DNA of 5,063 nt from JAUIGE01 sp045106685 (lineage in GTDB: Bacteria > Bacteroidota > Bacteroidia > J057), in NCBI GenBank assembly GCA_045106685.1, contig JBGCFB010000334.1, positions 1 through 5,063 of the forward strand, given 5' to 3'. The position numbers and the translations under genes were made by a program. Each line of letters opens with the position of its first letter. Position 1 is the stretch's first letter. The notes under the pieces were generated by a model. The model was given only the letters and a program-made list of their open reading frames with translations, made no database searches and was not told the origin of the DNA. Shown here in pieces: positions 1 through 5,063 of this stretch.

Positions 1-43
1 AATTCCCAATTTGCATGTAATTTGGGGCAAATTCCACTACACT

Positions 44-925
44 ATGTTTGATTCAATCCTGGCCTTTTTTCGTCGTCTGTTTGGTTCTGATCAAGAGAAG
101 ACTAATGCTGAAATAGTACGTGAGACAGCAAATGCTGATGACCTTTCGGTACCAGAAGAGTTTCCTGAAGATGGAAGTGACGTGTATTCGGATGTTATAG
201 GCGAGCGGGCGATTATCGCTCCAACCACGCGGTCAATGGCTCCGATAGGCGAGGTTGCTGATCCGATTGAAGTAGACGAATCGACTGTCACAGGCGCAGG
301 GCCGGTTATGATCACAGCGCCACGTTACCTGTGGTGCTTGGACAATGGGCATGGCAGCCTTCAGGCTGGAAAGCGCTCTCCGAAATTTGAAGATGGAAGC
401 CGATTTGAAGAGTGGGAATTTAACCGCGCTATCGTGCGAGGCATCATTGAAAAGCTGGAGCCGATGGGCGTTCAGTTATATAATGTAGTTCCGGAAGATG
501 AAATCGGTAAGTTTTTGGGAGGTCGTGTAAAAAGGGCAAACAACCGGGTATCAGACCTTGGTCTTCAAAAGATATTTGTCTCGGTGCACGCAAATGCTGC
601 GCCCTTGAACGCTCCTGACACATTCCGTGAGGATGTTAAAGGAATAGAGACGTTCCATTTTCCACGAAGCAAAACCGGAAACGCACTGGCAACGGTATTT
701 CATAAGCATATTGTAGGTGCCTTGGGCTGGAGAGATCGCGGTGTGAAATCTGCCAATTTCTATGTACTCGCCAATACGAGCATGCCTGCTGTCTTAACAG
801 AATGCGGATTTTATACCAGTAAGCAGCAAGCCACTGATCTTCTCGATCCTGCGATTCGCCAAAAAATTATCGACGCACACTGCGACGCTATTTTAGAACT
901 GGAGAAGGTGGGAATGTTGGTTTAG
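44..925 (+). CDS. N-acetylmuramoyl-L-alanine amidase (Amidase_3 type), no signal peptide
   Basis: Predicted zinc hydrolase that cuts the amide bond between N-acetylmuramic acid and L-alanine in peptidoglycan. The protein is 293 aa from the ATG at 44. Residues 1-14 (MFDSILAFFRRLFG) look like an amphipathic helix. Residues 15-92 are acidic and low in complexity, probably a disordered linker. The catalytic domain covers about 94-288. It has the LDNGHG motif (H103), EWEFN (E125), SVHAN (H182) and LTECGF (E253), which match the family's zinc ligands H/E/H and catalytic glutamate. The GKRSP stretch after DNGHG resembles, from memory, amidases of Bacteroidetes and their phages. I see no signal peptide, lipobox, LysM or SPOR domain, so the route to the wall is unclear. 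ATG 44 is preferred over an in-frame TTG at 11, although the frame is open to the left edge. The neighbouring gene is convergent. Enzyme class is secure; the physiological role (autolysin, prophage remnant or toxin) is not. Confidence 0.88.
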   Translation: MFDSILAFFRRLFGSDQEKTNAEIVRETANADDLSVPEEFPEDGSDVYSDVIGERAIIAPTTRSMAPIGEVADPIEVDESTVTGAGPVMITAPRYLWCLDNGHGSLQAGKRSPKFEDGSRFEEWEFNRAIVRGIIEKLEPMGVQLYNVVPEDEIGKFLGGRVKRANNRVSDLGLQKIFVSVHANAAPLNAPDTFREDVKGIETFHFPRSKTGNALATVFHKHIVGALGWRDRGVKSANFYVLANTSMPAVLTECGFYTSKQQATDLLDPAIRQKIIDAHCDAILELEKVGMLV

Positions 926-929
926 AAGA

Positions 930-1068
930 GGCTTCTGGCTGCTGGCCTCCAGCTACTAGTCAGAAAATGGCAGGGAGACTCAGGGCTTTTAGGAAAGTAA
1001 AAACTTACATTAAGGTTCTCTTAAAATATACTTTCAGGCCAGGAGCTAGTAGCCAGAAGCTAGCAGCC
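930..1068. repeat. Inverted pair of degenerate 7-bp tandem repeat arrays (RGCTNCT)
   Basis: The convergent intergenic region holds two 28-bp arrays of a 7-bp unit in opposite orientation. On the + strand, 930-957 reads GGCTTCT, GGCTGCT, GGCCTCC, AGCTACT. On the - strand, from 1068 back to 1041, it reads GGCTGCT, AGCTTCT, GGCTACT, AGCTCCT. The arms can pair: 931-946 with 1045-1060 gives 16 bp including two G-U pairs. A smaller nested pair is GAAAGTA at 993-999 with TACTTTC at 1029-1035. The structure lies 4 bp after the amidase stop and about 10 bp from the DUF4230 stop, so it could end or stabilise transcripts from both sides. A strong T-run is lacking, so a classic intrinsic terminator is not supported. 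The repeat is seen directly; its role is inferred. Confidence 0.75.
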
Positions 1069-1078
1069 TTTTCCTAAC

Positions 1079-1684
1079 TCACTCCCAAATAAGCTCCTGC
1101 TTCGCCCTGGCCGGAAAGGAGATAACTACTTCACGGTCAGTGAATTGCCCCAGCATGGGTGCCAAGGTTTGGCGTGCCTGATCTTCAGTTTTCTGAATAA
1201 TTTCAGCACGCAGTGCTGCTTCAAAAATAGCTTCTTCAGCCTTCTGATAAGCTTCATCTACAAGCTCCGCTTTTTCAAAAGCAGTATAGCGTGTATCATA
1301 CACGCGGCTTTTGCTGTGGTCGATTTTAGCAACACAGATCTCAGGCTGCGGAAGTCGGAGGAAAAGCGTGTCACGCGTGCGGGTAACCATTGTGCTATCC
1401 ATTTTTCCAAAATCAACACAACCAATTGCCTCGCCTTCCACCAGCAAAACAACCTTGGGGTCAAATGGCCACCAGTCCTTCAGCACCTCATGCGTGACGA
1501 TGTCCTGGAAGTTATACTGGACTAATTCCATTTTTCCCAAAGCGGATATCTTTTCTACAACAATACTATGTGTCGTGATCGGCTGATCGGGTTTTACCAC
1601 ATCGCCACACGACTTTGTAAATAGCACAGCCGTCAGCAGACCTGCATTTATAAGCAAAAGTGCGTAAAGGATGAGTTTTTTCAT
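1079..1684 (-). CDS. DUF4230-family membrane-anchored protein of unknown function
   Basis: A 201-aa protein starting at ATG (1684 on the minus strand). Residues 4-22 form one hydrophobic helix, which is an N-terminal anchor or uncleaved signal. C26 follows shortly (LFTKSC), but the lysine two residues before the cysteine makes it a poor lipobox. The rest should lie in the periplasm. The pattern fits DUF4230 as I know it: VVEKISALGKMELVQY (about 42-57), a VEGEAIGCVDFGKM strand (82-95), DTLFLRLPQPEI (105-116), then IDHSKSRVYD (121-130). A charged, alanine-rich helix follows at about 135-173, with a short beta-like tail VVISF. The family is common in Bacteroidetes and Firmicutes and has no established function. 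The gene is monocistronic here: convergent with the amidase and divergent from the transporter operon. Its promoter is probably at 1709-1738. Family call is from remembered motifs, not a search. Confidence 0.8.
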   Translation of the reverse strand: MKKLILYALLLINAGLLTAVLFTKSCGDVVKPDQPITTHSIVVEKISALGKMELVQYNFQDIVTHEVLKDWWPFDPKVVLLVEGEAIGCVDFGKMDSTMVTRTRDTLFLRLPQPEICVAKIDHSKSRVYDTRYTAFEKAELVDEAYQKAEEAIFEAALRAEIIQKTEDQARQTLAPMLGQFTDREVVISFPARAKQELIWE

Positions 1685-1708
1685 TGCTTAAACATACGCA
1701 CATTTGCA

Positions 1709-1738
1709 CAAAAGTTATTTTTGAGGGTATATCCCAAA
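1709..1738 (-). promoter_or_regulatory. Bacteroidetes-type -33/-7 promoter for the DUF4230 gene
   Basis: Read on the minus strand, TTTG (1738-1735) is followed after 17 nt by TAACTTTTG (1717-1709). This is one base longer than the TAnnTTTG consensus of the Bacteroidetes primary sigma factor. Transcription would start near 1703, giving a leader of roughly 18 nt before the ATG at 1684. Position and spacing fit well; the extra T lowers certainty. Confidence 0.45.
1716..1723 (+). promoter_or_regulatory. Possible -7 element (TATTTTTG) facing the transporter operon
   Basis: TATTTTTG matches the TAnnTTTG consensus exactly, and it shares its first two bases with the -7 element of the divergent DUF4230 promoter. 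No TTTG/TTG lies at the expected 17-21 nt upstream: the nearest, at 1703-1706, is only 9 nt away. If it is used, the operon transcript would begin near 1730 and carry the palindrome at 1752-1787 in its leader. Weak support. Confidence 0.25.
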
Positions 1739-1751
1739 TTGTCGCAACATT

Positions 1752-1787
1752 GCCGTAGAGACCTTGCAATGCAACGTCTCTACGGGC
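1752..1787 (+). repeat. Long palindrome (REP-like) followed by a T-run in the operon leader
   Basis: CCGTAGAGAC at 1753-1762 pairs perfectly with GTCTCTACGG at 1776-1785. After one C-C mismatch (1763/1775) the inner TTGC (1764-1767) pairs with GCAA (1771-1774), closing a 3-nt AAT loop. The right arm is followed by GCGTTTTTT, so on the + strand it looks like an intrinsic terminator or attenuator. No + strand gene ends here, however: it sits between divergent genes, about 50 bp before the first permease. The GTAGAGACGTTGCA...TGCAACGTCTCTAC theme is, from memory, a dispersed palindrome in some Bacteroidetes and cyanobacterial genomes, so a mobile REP-like element is the main alternative to a leader attenuator. 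Confidence 0.7.
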
Positions 1788-1802
1788 GTTTTTTAGCTAA
1801 AA

Positions 1803-1832
1803 ATGACAATCCAGGATTATAGCCTCCCTTAG
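1803..1832 (+). CDS. Possible 9-codon leader mini-ORF (MTIQDYSLP)
   Basis: An ATG in an A-rich context (CTAAAAATG) opens nine codons ending in TAG at 1830-1832, 2 nt before the TTG start of the first permease. Its translation could deliver ribosomes to that weak start by termination-reinitiation. It could also be chance, or the true start of the permease displaced by a frameshift. Only its position supports it. Confidence 0.2.
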   Translation: MTIQDYSLP

Positions 1833-1834
1833 TC

Positions 1835-2692
1835 TTGAGAAAAAGTAATCCATATTGGCTCGGAGTATTTATCATACTTGCAGTGGTTCCGCTGCTGGCA
1901 GGATTGATCTATGCACTATTGTACAGCCTTGGTCTGGTAGGCGTACTGGGAAAAGGCTTCACCTTGCAGCACTGGACAGCGATTCTTGGGAAAGGTGAAG
2001 TCTGGGTTTCTATCGGCTATAGCCTGGGCATAGGGATTGTGAGCATTGGACTTGCTGGCCTGTTAGCACTTGCGCTCGTCTTGCGCTATCCGACTGCCCT
2101 GGGCAAAGGCTTCCCAGGGTTATCGCGCTACCTGCCATTGTGTATTCCACCGATTGCTGCCGGCTTTTTTAGCTTCCAGTTTCTGGGAAGAAGTGGCTGG
2201 CTGTCACGCCTTTGTTATCAGCTTGGTTTTATAGAAAATCAGCAGGCTTTTCCGGAGTTTATTCAAGACAAATTTGCCATAGGTGTTATTCTGACTCACG
2301 TTATGCTGGCCCTGCCATTCTTTTTGTTGCTTTTGGGGAGCTTATACAGCCGACTTGGAATCCCTGCTTTCCTTGAGCAAGGCAAAAGTCTGGGAGCAAG
2401 TGCTAAAGCTTTACGGCGAAAAATTGCTGCGCCATTATTGCTTAGAGCAGCTTTCCCAACCTTTGTGCTCTACACGCTTTTTGTAACAGGAGCATATGAA
2501 ATTCCGCTATTGCTTGGTCGCCAGTCTCCACAAATGATTTCAGTTTTGACAGTGCGCTACCTCCGTCATTATGACCTCCAGCTTATTCCTCAGGCCTATA
2601 TCGTTGCGATTATATACGCAGTTCTTATGTTGCTCACATTGGTGTTAACCTATCGCTGGTTAGTGCCTCCATCTCAATCTGCACGCACATGA
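1835..2692 (+). CDS. ABC importer permease, first subunit
   Basis: Inner-membrane subunit of a binding-protein-dependent ABC importer, 285 aa. About six membrane helices are visible: residues 9-32, 57-83, 98-117, 147-170, 203-228 and 252-275. The cytoplasmic EAA loop, which docks onto the ATPase, is at 181-200. E181, G187 and P200 fit the EAA-x3-G-x9-I-x-LP pattern, though the alanines after the glutamate are replaced (EQGKSLGA). Basic residues at the N-terminus agree with the inside orientation. The start is TTG: an in-frame TAG at 1820-1822 excludes an upstream start, and no ATG is close downstream. No Shine-Dalgarno is seen. The stop overlaps the next start by 4 bp, and the partner permease and ATPase follow. 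The fold resembles the Fe(III)/thiamine/polyamine/YnjC superfamily. Substrate unknown. Confidence 0.9.
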   Translation: MRKSNPYWLGVFIILAVVPLLAGLIYALLYSLGLVGVLGKGFTLQHWTAILGKGEVWVSIGYSLGIGIVSIGLAGLLALALVLRYPTALGKGFPGLSRYLPLCIPPIAAGFFSFQFLGRSGWLSRLCYQLGFIENQQAFPEFIQDKFAIGVILTHVMLALPFFLLLLGSLYSRLGIPAFLEQGKSLGASAKALRRKIAAPLLLRAAFPTFVLYTLFVTGAYEIPLLLGRQSPQMISVLTVRYLRHYDLQLIPQAYIVAIIYAVLMLLTLVLTYRWLVPPSQSART

Positions 2693-3459
2693 GCATATTG
2701 AGACGAACCATACTAATAGGCTTGGCTTTGTTCTTTACGTTGCCGTTTATATTTCTGCTTGTCCAGTCTTTCGCTTTTCAATGGAAATATCCTGCGCTCT
2801 TGCCTGAGATATTCGCTGGGCAGTTTTGGGCAAATACGTTTAGCGGAGGAAATTCATTGGGAAATAGCCTGAGCCTTTCAGTAGGCTTGGCAGTGCTGAC
2901 CTCAGCGATTGCTACCGGCTTGGCTTTGCCTGTGAGCCGGGCCATTGCTTTGAGCGCGTATCGAAGGGTTTGGCTGTTTTTGGCTTATTTTCCTTTTGTA
3001 TTAGCGCCGGTGGTGTATGCGACTACCTTAAAAATTTACATGGTAAGGCTGGGCCTTTCTTCTCAGGTAAGTGGGATTTTGCTGGGACATATTCTGATTG
3101 CTTTTCCCTTTGCGGTTCTTGTGTTAGAAAGTGGATGGAACCAGCGCATGTTTAGCTTGATGGATCAGGCGCGCACCCTCGGTGCGAGCAGCAGCGATAC
3201 CTACCGCAAGGTTGTGCTGCCTGGATTTAAGGCTTTATTGGCTTTATGTTTGTTCCAAACTTTCCTTATTTCATGGTACGAATACGGTCTTACCGCTTTA
3301 TTAGGTCAGAGCCAAGTCCGCACCATGCCCGTACAGGTTTATCAGTTCATTCAGGAATCTAATCCTGCCCTTGCGGCGCTCGCCAGCAGCTTACTTATGC
3401 TCCCGCCATTAATATTACTCCTGCTCAACCGAAAGTGGCTTCTTCGTCCTCAATTATGA
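2689..3459 (+). CDS. ABC importer permease, second subunit
   Basis: Second, diverged permease of the same importer, 256 aa, expected to pair with the first as a heterodimer. Hydrophobic helices lie at about 7-29, 60-80, 95-115, 128-148, 180-200 and 226-247. The EAA loop is at 159-178 (DQARTLGA, G165, then VVLP ending at P178), closer to consensus than in the first subunit. The start ATG is embedded in the upstream stop (ATGA at 2689-2692), and the gene ends in another ATGA with the ATPase, so all three are probably translationally coupled. In some relatives, such as ThiP or FbpB-like proteins, the two halves are one fused chain; here they are separate genes. General role is secure; substrate is not deducible. 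Confidence 0.9.
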   Translation: MSILRRTILIGLALFFTLPFIFLLVQSFAFQWKYPALLPEIFAGQFWANTFSGGNSLGNSLSLSVGLAVLTSAIATGLALPVSRAIALSAYRRVWLFLAYFPFVLAPVVYATTLKIYMVRLGLSSQVSGILLGHILIAFPFAVLVLESGWNQRMFSLMDQARTLGASSSDTYRKVVLPGFKALLALCLFQTFLISWYEYGLTALLGQSQVRTMPVQVYQFIQESNPALAALASSLLMLPPLILLLLNRKWLLRPQL

Positions 3460-4178
3460 AACTTATAGCAAAACATATTTCCAAAGCATACGCCGATCAG
3501 GCTGTACTCAATGACCTCAGTTTTGAGATTGAGTCTGGGAAGACACTTGCCGTTTTGGGACGTTCGGGTTGTGGCAAAACTACCTTGCTCAAGATTTTGG
3601 CTGGTTTGGAGGAAAGCGAAAAAGGGGCGGTTCTATTAGGAGAAAAAGACGTAACAGCTATTTCTCCCAACCAGCGCAATATGGTATATGCATATCAGGA
3701 GGCGATGCTTTTTCCACATATGACCGTGTTTGAAAATATTGCTTTTGGGTTGAGGATTAGAAAATTTAACAAAAACGAAATCAGAAATAGGGTAGAGGCA
3801 ATGCTGGAAGAAATAGGCTTGGCAAATATGGGCGAGCGCCGACCTCACGAATTATCGGGCGGACAAGCGCAGCGTGTTGCTTTTGGAAGAGCCTTGATCA
3901 TTCAGCCCGATGTACTCCTGCTGGACGAACCCTTTGGAAAGCTTGATGTAGAAACGCGTGCTCATATGCAAGACTTCTACAAGGAGGTGACGCACTCCCG
4001 ACAGATCACTGCGCTCTTTGTAACACACGATCTCAAGGAGGCGTTACGATTGGGTGATTCATTGGCCTATATGGAAAATGGAAGCCTCACTACTTTTTCT
4101 GATAAAAAAGCCTTCCTACATGACCCACGGACAGGTGCAATGGCTGAAAAAGCCTTTTGGGAAAACCTTCCGAAATAA
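3456..4178 (+). CDS. ABC importer ATP-binding subunit
   Basis: Cytoplasmic ATPase that powers the importer, 240 aa. All core motifs are present: Walker A GRSGCGKT (35-42), Q-loop Q81 (AYQEAMLFPH), signature LSGGQ (133-137), Walker B VLLLDE (153-158), D-loop GKLD (161-164, where many relatives have SALD) and switch histidine H191 in VTHD. The protein ends soon after the nucleotide-binding domain, so the C-terminal TOBE/regulatory domain of PotA-, MalK- or FbpC-type ATPases is absent. This short form is like YnjD and ThiQ. ATG 3456 overlaps the permease stop (ATGA); an in-frame GTG at 3435 would add seven residues (MASSSSI) and is less likely. The radical SAM gene starts 6 nt after its stop. 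Confidence 0.93.
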   Translation: MKLIAKHISKAYADQAVLNDLSFEIESGKTLAVLGRSGCGKTTLLKILAGLEESEKGAVLLGEKDVTAISPNQRNMVYAYQEAMLFPHMTVFENIAFGLRIRKFNKNEIRNRVEAMLEEIGLANMGERRPHELSGGQAQRVAFGRALIIQPDVLLLDEPFGKLDVETRAHMQDFYKEVTHSRQITALFVTHDLKEALRLGDSLAYMENGSLTTFSDKKAFLHDPRTGAMAEKAFWENLPK

Positions 4179-4184
4179 CTCAAT

Positions 4185-5063
4185 ATGAAAAAAGATTTCA
4201 ATCATATAGAAAGTGTCTACTGGGTATTTACCCAACTCTGCAACGATACCTGCGATCATTGCTACAACCTTTCTGGACCGCGGGGTGCGCGTATTTCAGA
4301 AGAAGATTGCATGGCGATTATTGATAATTTGCCTGAAAAAATAGACCGATTGATTTTGTCTGGAGGCGAGCCTTTGGCAGATCGAAAACTGCTCTATGCG
4401 ATTTTGGACAAAGTAAAAGCACGCTATGGAGATGAGACGCAGATCATGCTCCAAACAAATGGTGATCTCCTCAACGAAGCGCGACTCGATACGCTTATCG
4501 AAAAAGGCGTGACGCGTTTTGATATCGCATCCATAGACCGCTATCATAAAGCAAAAGGTGATCGCCTGGAACAGTTGGCTACGCTTTTTGCGTCCAGAAA
4601 TGTAAGTGATGAAAATTCGGCACCATTGATAGAAAAGGAAACCTATGTCAACAATACCCTCAGCTGGGGATATTGGGGCGCTACAGAAGATATGTGGCTG
4701 GGAGGAAATTGGGCAAGAGGACGCGCGATGGAAAAGAAGATTTGGAAAAAAGACCCCAATCATAATTTTTGCAAAGTCCTGTCTGGCGGCATCGGATTCT
4801 TGAATGGAAGTGAAGGCATCCCGCAAGAGATTTCTATCCAGCTTTGGCGCATCAATCCCTGCTGCCCGGGAACAGCTAAAGCCATGGGCGACGCCCGCGT
4901 CGACAAGGTGTCCGAAGTGCTGGAGCGGGTTTCTGCTTCGCCAGTTTGGCAAGCACTGGATCGTGGCGAGCCATTAAAAATGGGCGAAAGCCTGGGAGTA
5001 TCTGAATCCCATGCTTCCGCCCGCAATCAAGAACTTCAAAACGTCTGTTTATGGTGTGACGAG
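4185..5063 (+). CDS. Radical SAM protein with C-terminal cysteines (3' end beyond window)
   Basis: A reading frame open for 293 codons to the right edge without a stop; the C-terminus is missing. The N-terminus carries the radical SAM cluster motif Cx3Cx2C (C19, C23, C26 in LCNDTCDHCY). SGGEP follows at 59-63, then QTNG at 90-93 and a SIDRYH segment at 116-121, as in the partial TIM barrel that binds S-adenosylmethionine. The C-terminal half has C196, the pair C226-C227 (NPCCPGT), and C288-x2-C291 (NVCLWCDE), suggesting an auxiliary iron-sulfur cluster. The spacing does not match a canonical SPASM domain (Cx9-15Gx4C). The gene lies 6 nt after the ABC ATPase, hence is probably cotranscribed with the importer. 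The start ATG has no Shine-Dalgarno but an A-rich context. Enzyme class is secure; reaction and substrate are unknown. Confidence 0.88.
   Translation, partial: MKKDFNHIESVYWVFTQLCNDTCDHCYNLSGPRGARISEEDCMAIIDNLPEKIDRLILSGGEPLADRKLLYAILDKVKARYGDETQIMLQTNGDLLNEARLDTLIEKGVTRFDIASIDRYHKAKGDRLEQLATLFASRNVSDENSAPLIEKETYVNNTLSWGYWGATEDMWLGGNWARGRAMEKKIWKKDPNHNFCKVLSGGIGFLNGSEGIPQEISIQLWRINPCCPGTAKAMGDARVDKVSEVLERVSASPVWQALDRGEPLKMGESLGVSESHASARNQELQNVCLWCDE

Noticed and set aside
17..24. GTAATTTG upstream of the amidase as a -7 promoter element
   Set aside because: The TA of TAnnTTTG is replaced by GT, and no upstream -33 element can be assessed at the window edge.
11..43. TTG at 11 as the amidase start
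   Set aside because: It adds 11 residues (MHVIWGKFHYT) with no signal-peptide character, and the ATG at 44 is a better start. A start left of the window cannot be excluded.
1145..1586. Plus-strand open frames across the DUF4230 gene
   Set aside because: They are cysteine/serine-rich translations of the opposite strand with no family motifs, and the minus-strand protein is coherent over its full length.
1079..1684. DUF4230 protein as a lipoprotein
   Set aside because: C26 follows the hydrophobic segment, but the preceding residues FTKS include a lysine and do not fit the lipobox; an uncleaved anchor is simpler.
2970..3155. Plus-strand 61-codon frame within the second permease
   Set aside because: It is out of frame with a well-supported membrane protein and has no motif or start context of its own.
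3435..3455. GTG at 3435 as the ATPase start
   Set aside because: It would overlap the permease by 25 bp and add a serine-rich tail; the ATGA overlap at 3456 matches the previous junction in the operon.
4296..4952. 218-codon open frame on the minus strand antisense to the radical SAM gene
   Set aside because: The plus-strand frame carries Cx3Cx2C, SGGEP and QTNG motifs and continues the operon. The antisense translation shows no recognisable domain.
4760..5026. Minus-strand 88-codon frame near the right edge
   Set aside because: It is antisense to the cysteine-rich C-terminal part of the radical SAM gene and shows no recognisable domain.

Overview
The window most resembles a chromosomal segment from a Bacteroidota bacterium, perhaps of the Saprospiraceae/Cytophaga type; the exact taxon is an inference. 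The supporting signs are start codons without Shine-Dalgarno sequences, a DUF4230-type protein, a TTTG/TAnnTTTG-like promoter, and a signal-less amidase of the kind I associate with Bacteroidetes and their phages. I see no tRNA, rRNA, CRISPR array, transposase or integrase.

Layout. (1) 44-925 (+) encodes a zinc N-acetylmuramoyl-L-alanine amidase with a long acidic N-terminal linker and no signal peptide. (2) 926-1078 is a convergent intergenic region. It holds two inverted arrays of a degenerate 7-bp repeat (RGCTNCT), four units each, able to fold into a large hairpin. (3) 1079-1684 (-) encodes a membrane-anchored DUF4230-family protein. (4) 1685-1834 is a divergent intergenic region. It contains a good Bacteroidetes-type promoter for the DUF4230 gene, an overlapping -7-like element pointing the other way, a long near-perfect palindrome followed by a T-run, and a 9-codon mini-ORF ending 2 nt before the next gene. 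(5) 1835-5063 (+) is a tightly packed operon: two ABC permeases, their ATPase, and a radical SAM protein that runs off the right edge. Successive genes overlap by 4 bp (ATGA), 4 bp (ATGA), or are separated by 6 nt.

How the genes work together. The two permeases and the ATPase form the membrane part of a binding-protein-dependent importer of the Fe(III)/thiamine/polyamine/YnjCD-like superfamily. No substrate-binding protein is visible. Translational overlap implies the three are made in stoichiometric amounts. The radical SAM enzyme shares the transcript and probably acts on, or depends on, the imported substrate. That substrate cannot be read from the sequence. The amidase and DUF4230 genes are separate transcription units with no evident link to the operon.

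The most interesting points are the importer/radical SAM operon, the inverted heptamer arrays, the palindrome in the operon leader, and the phage-lysin-like amidase.
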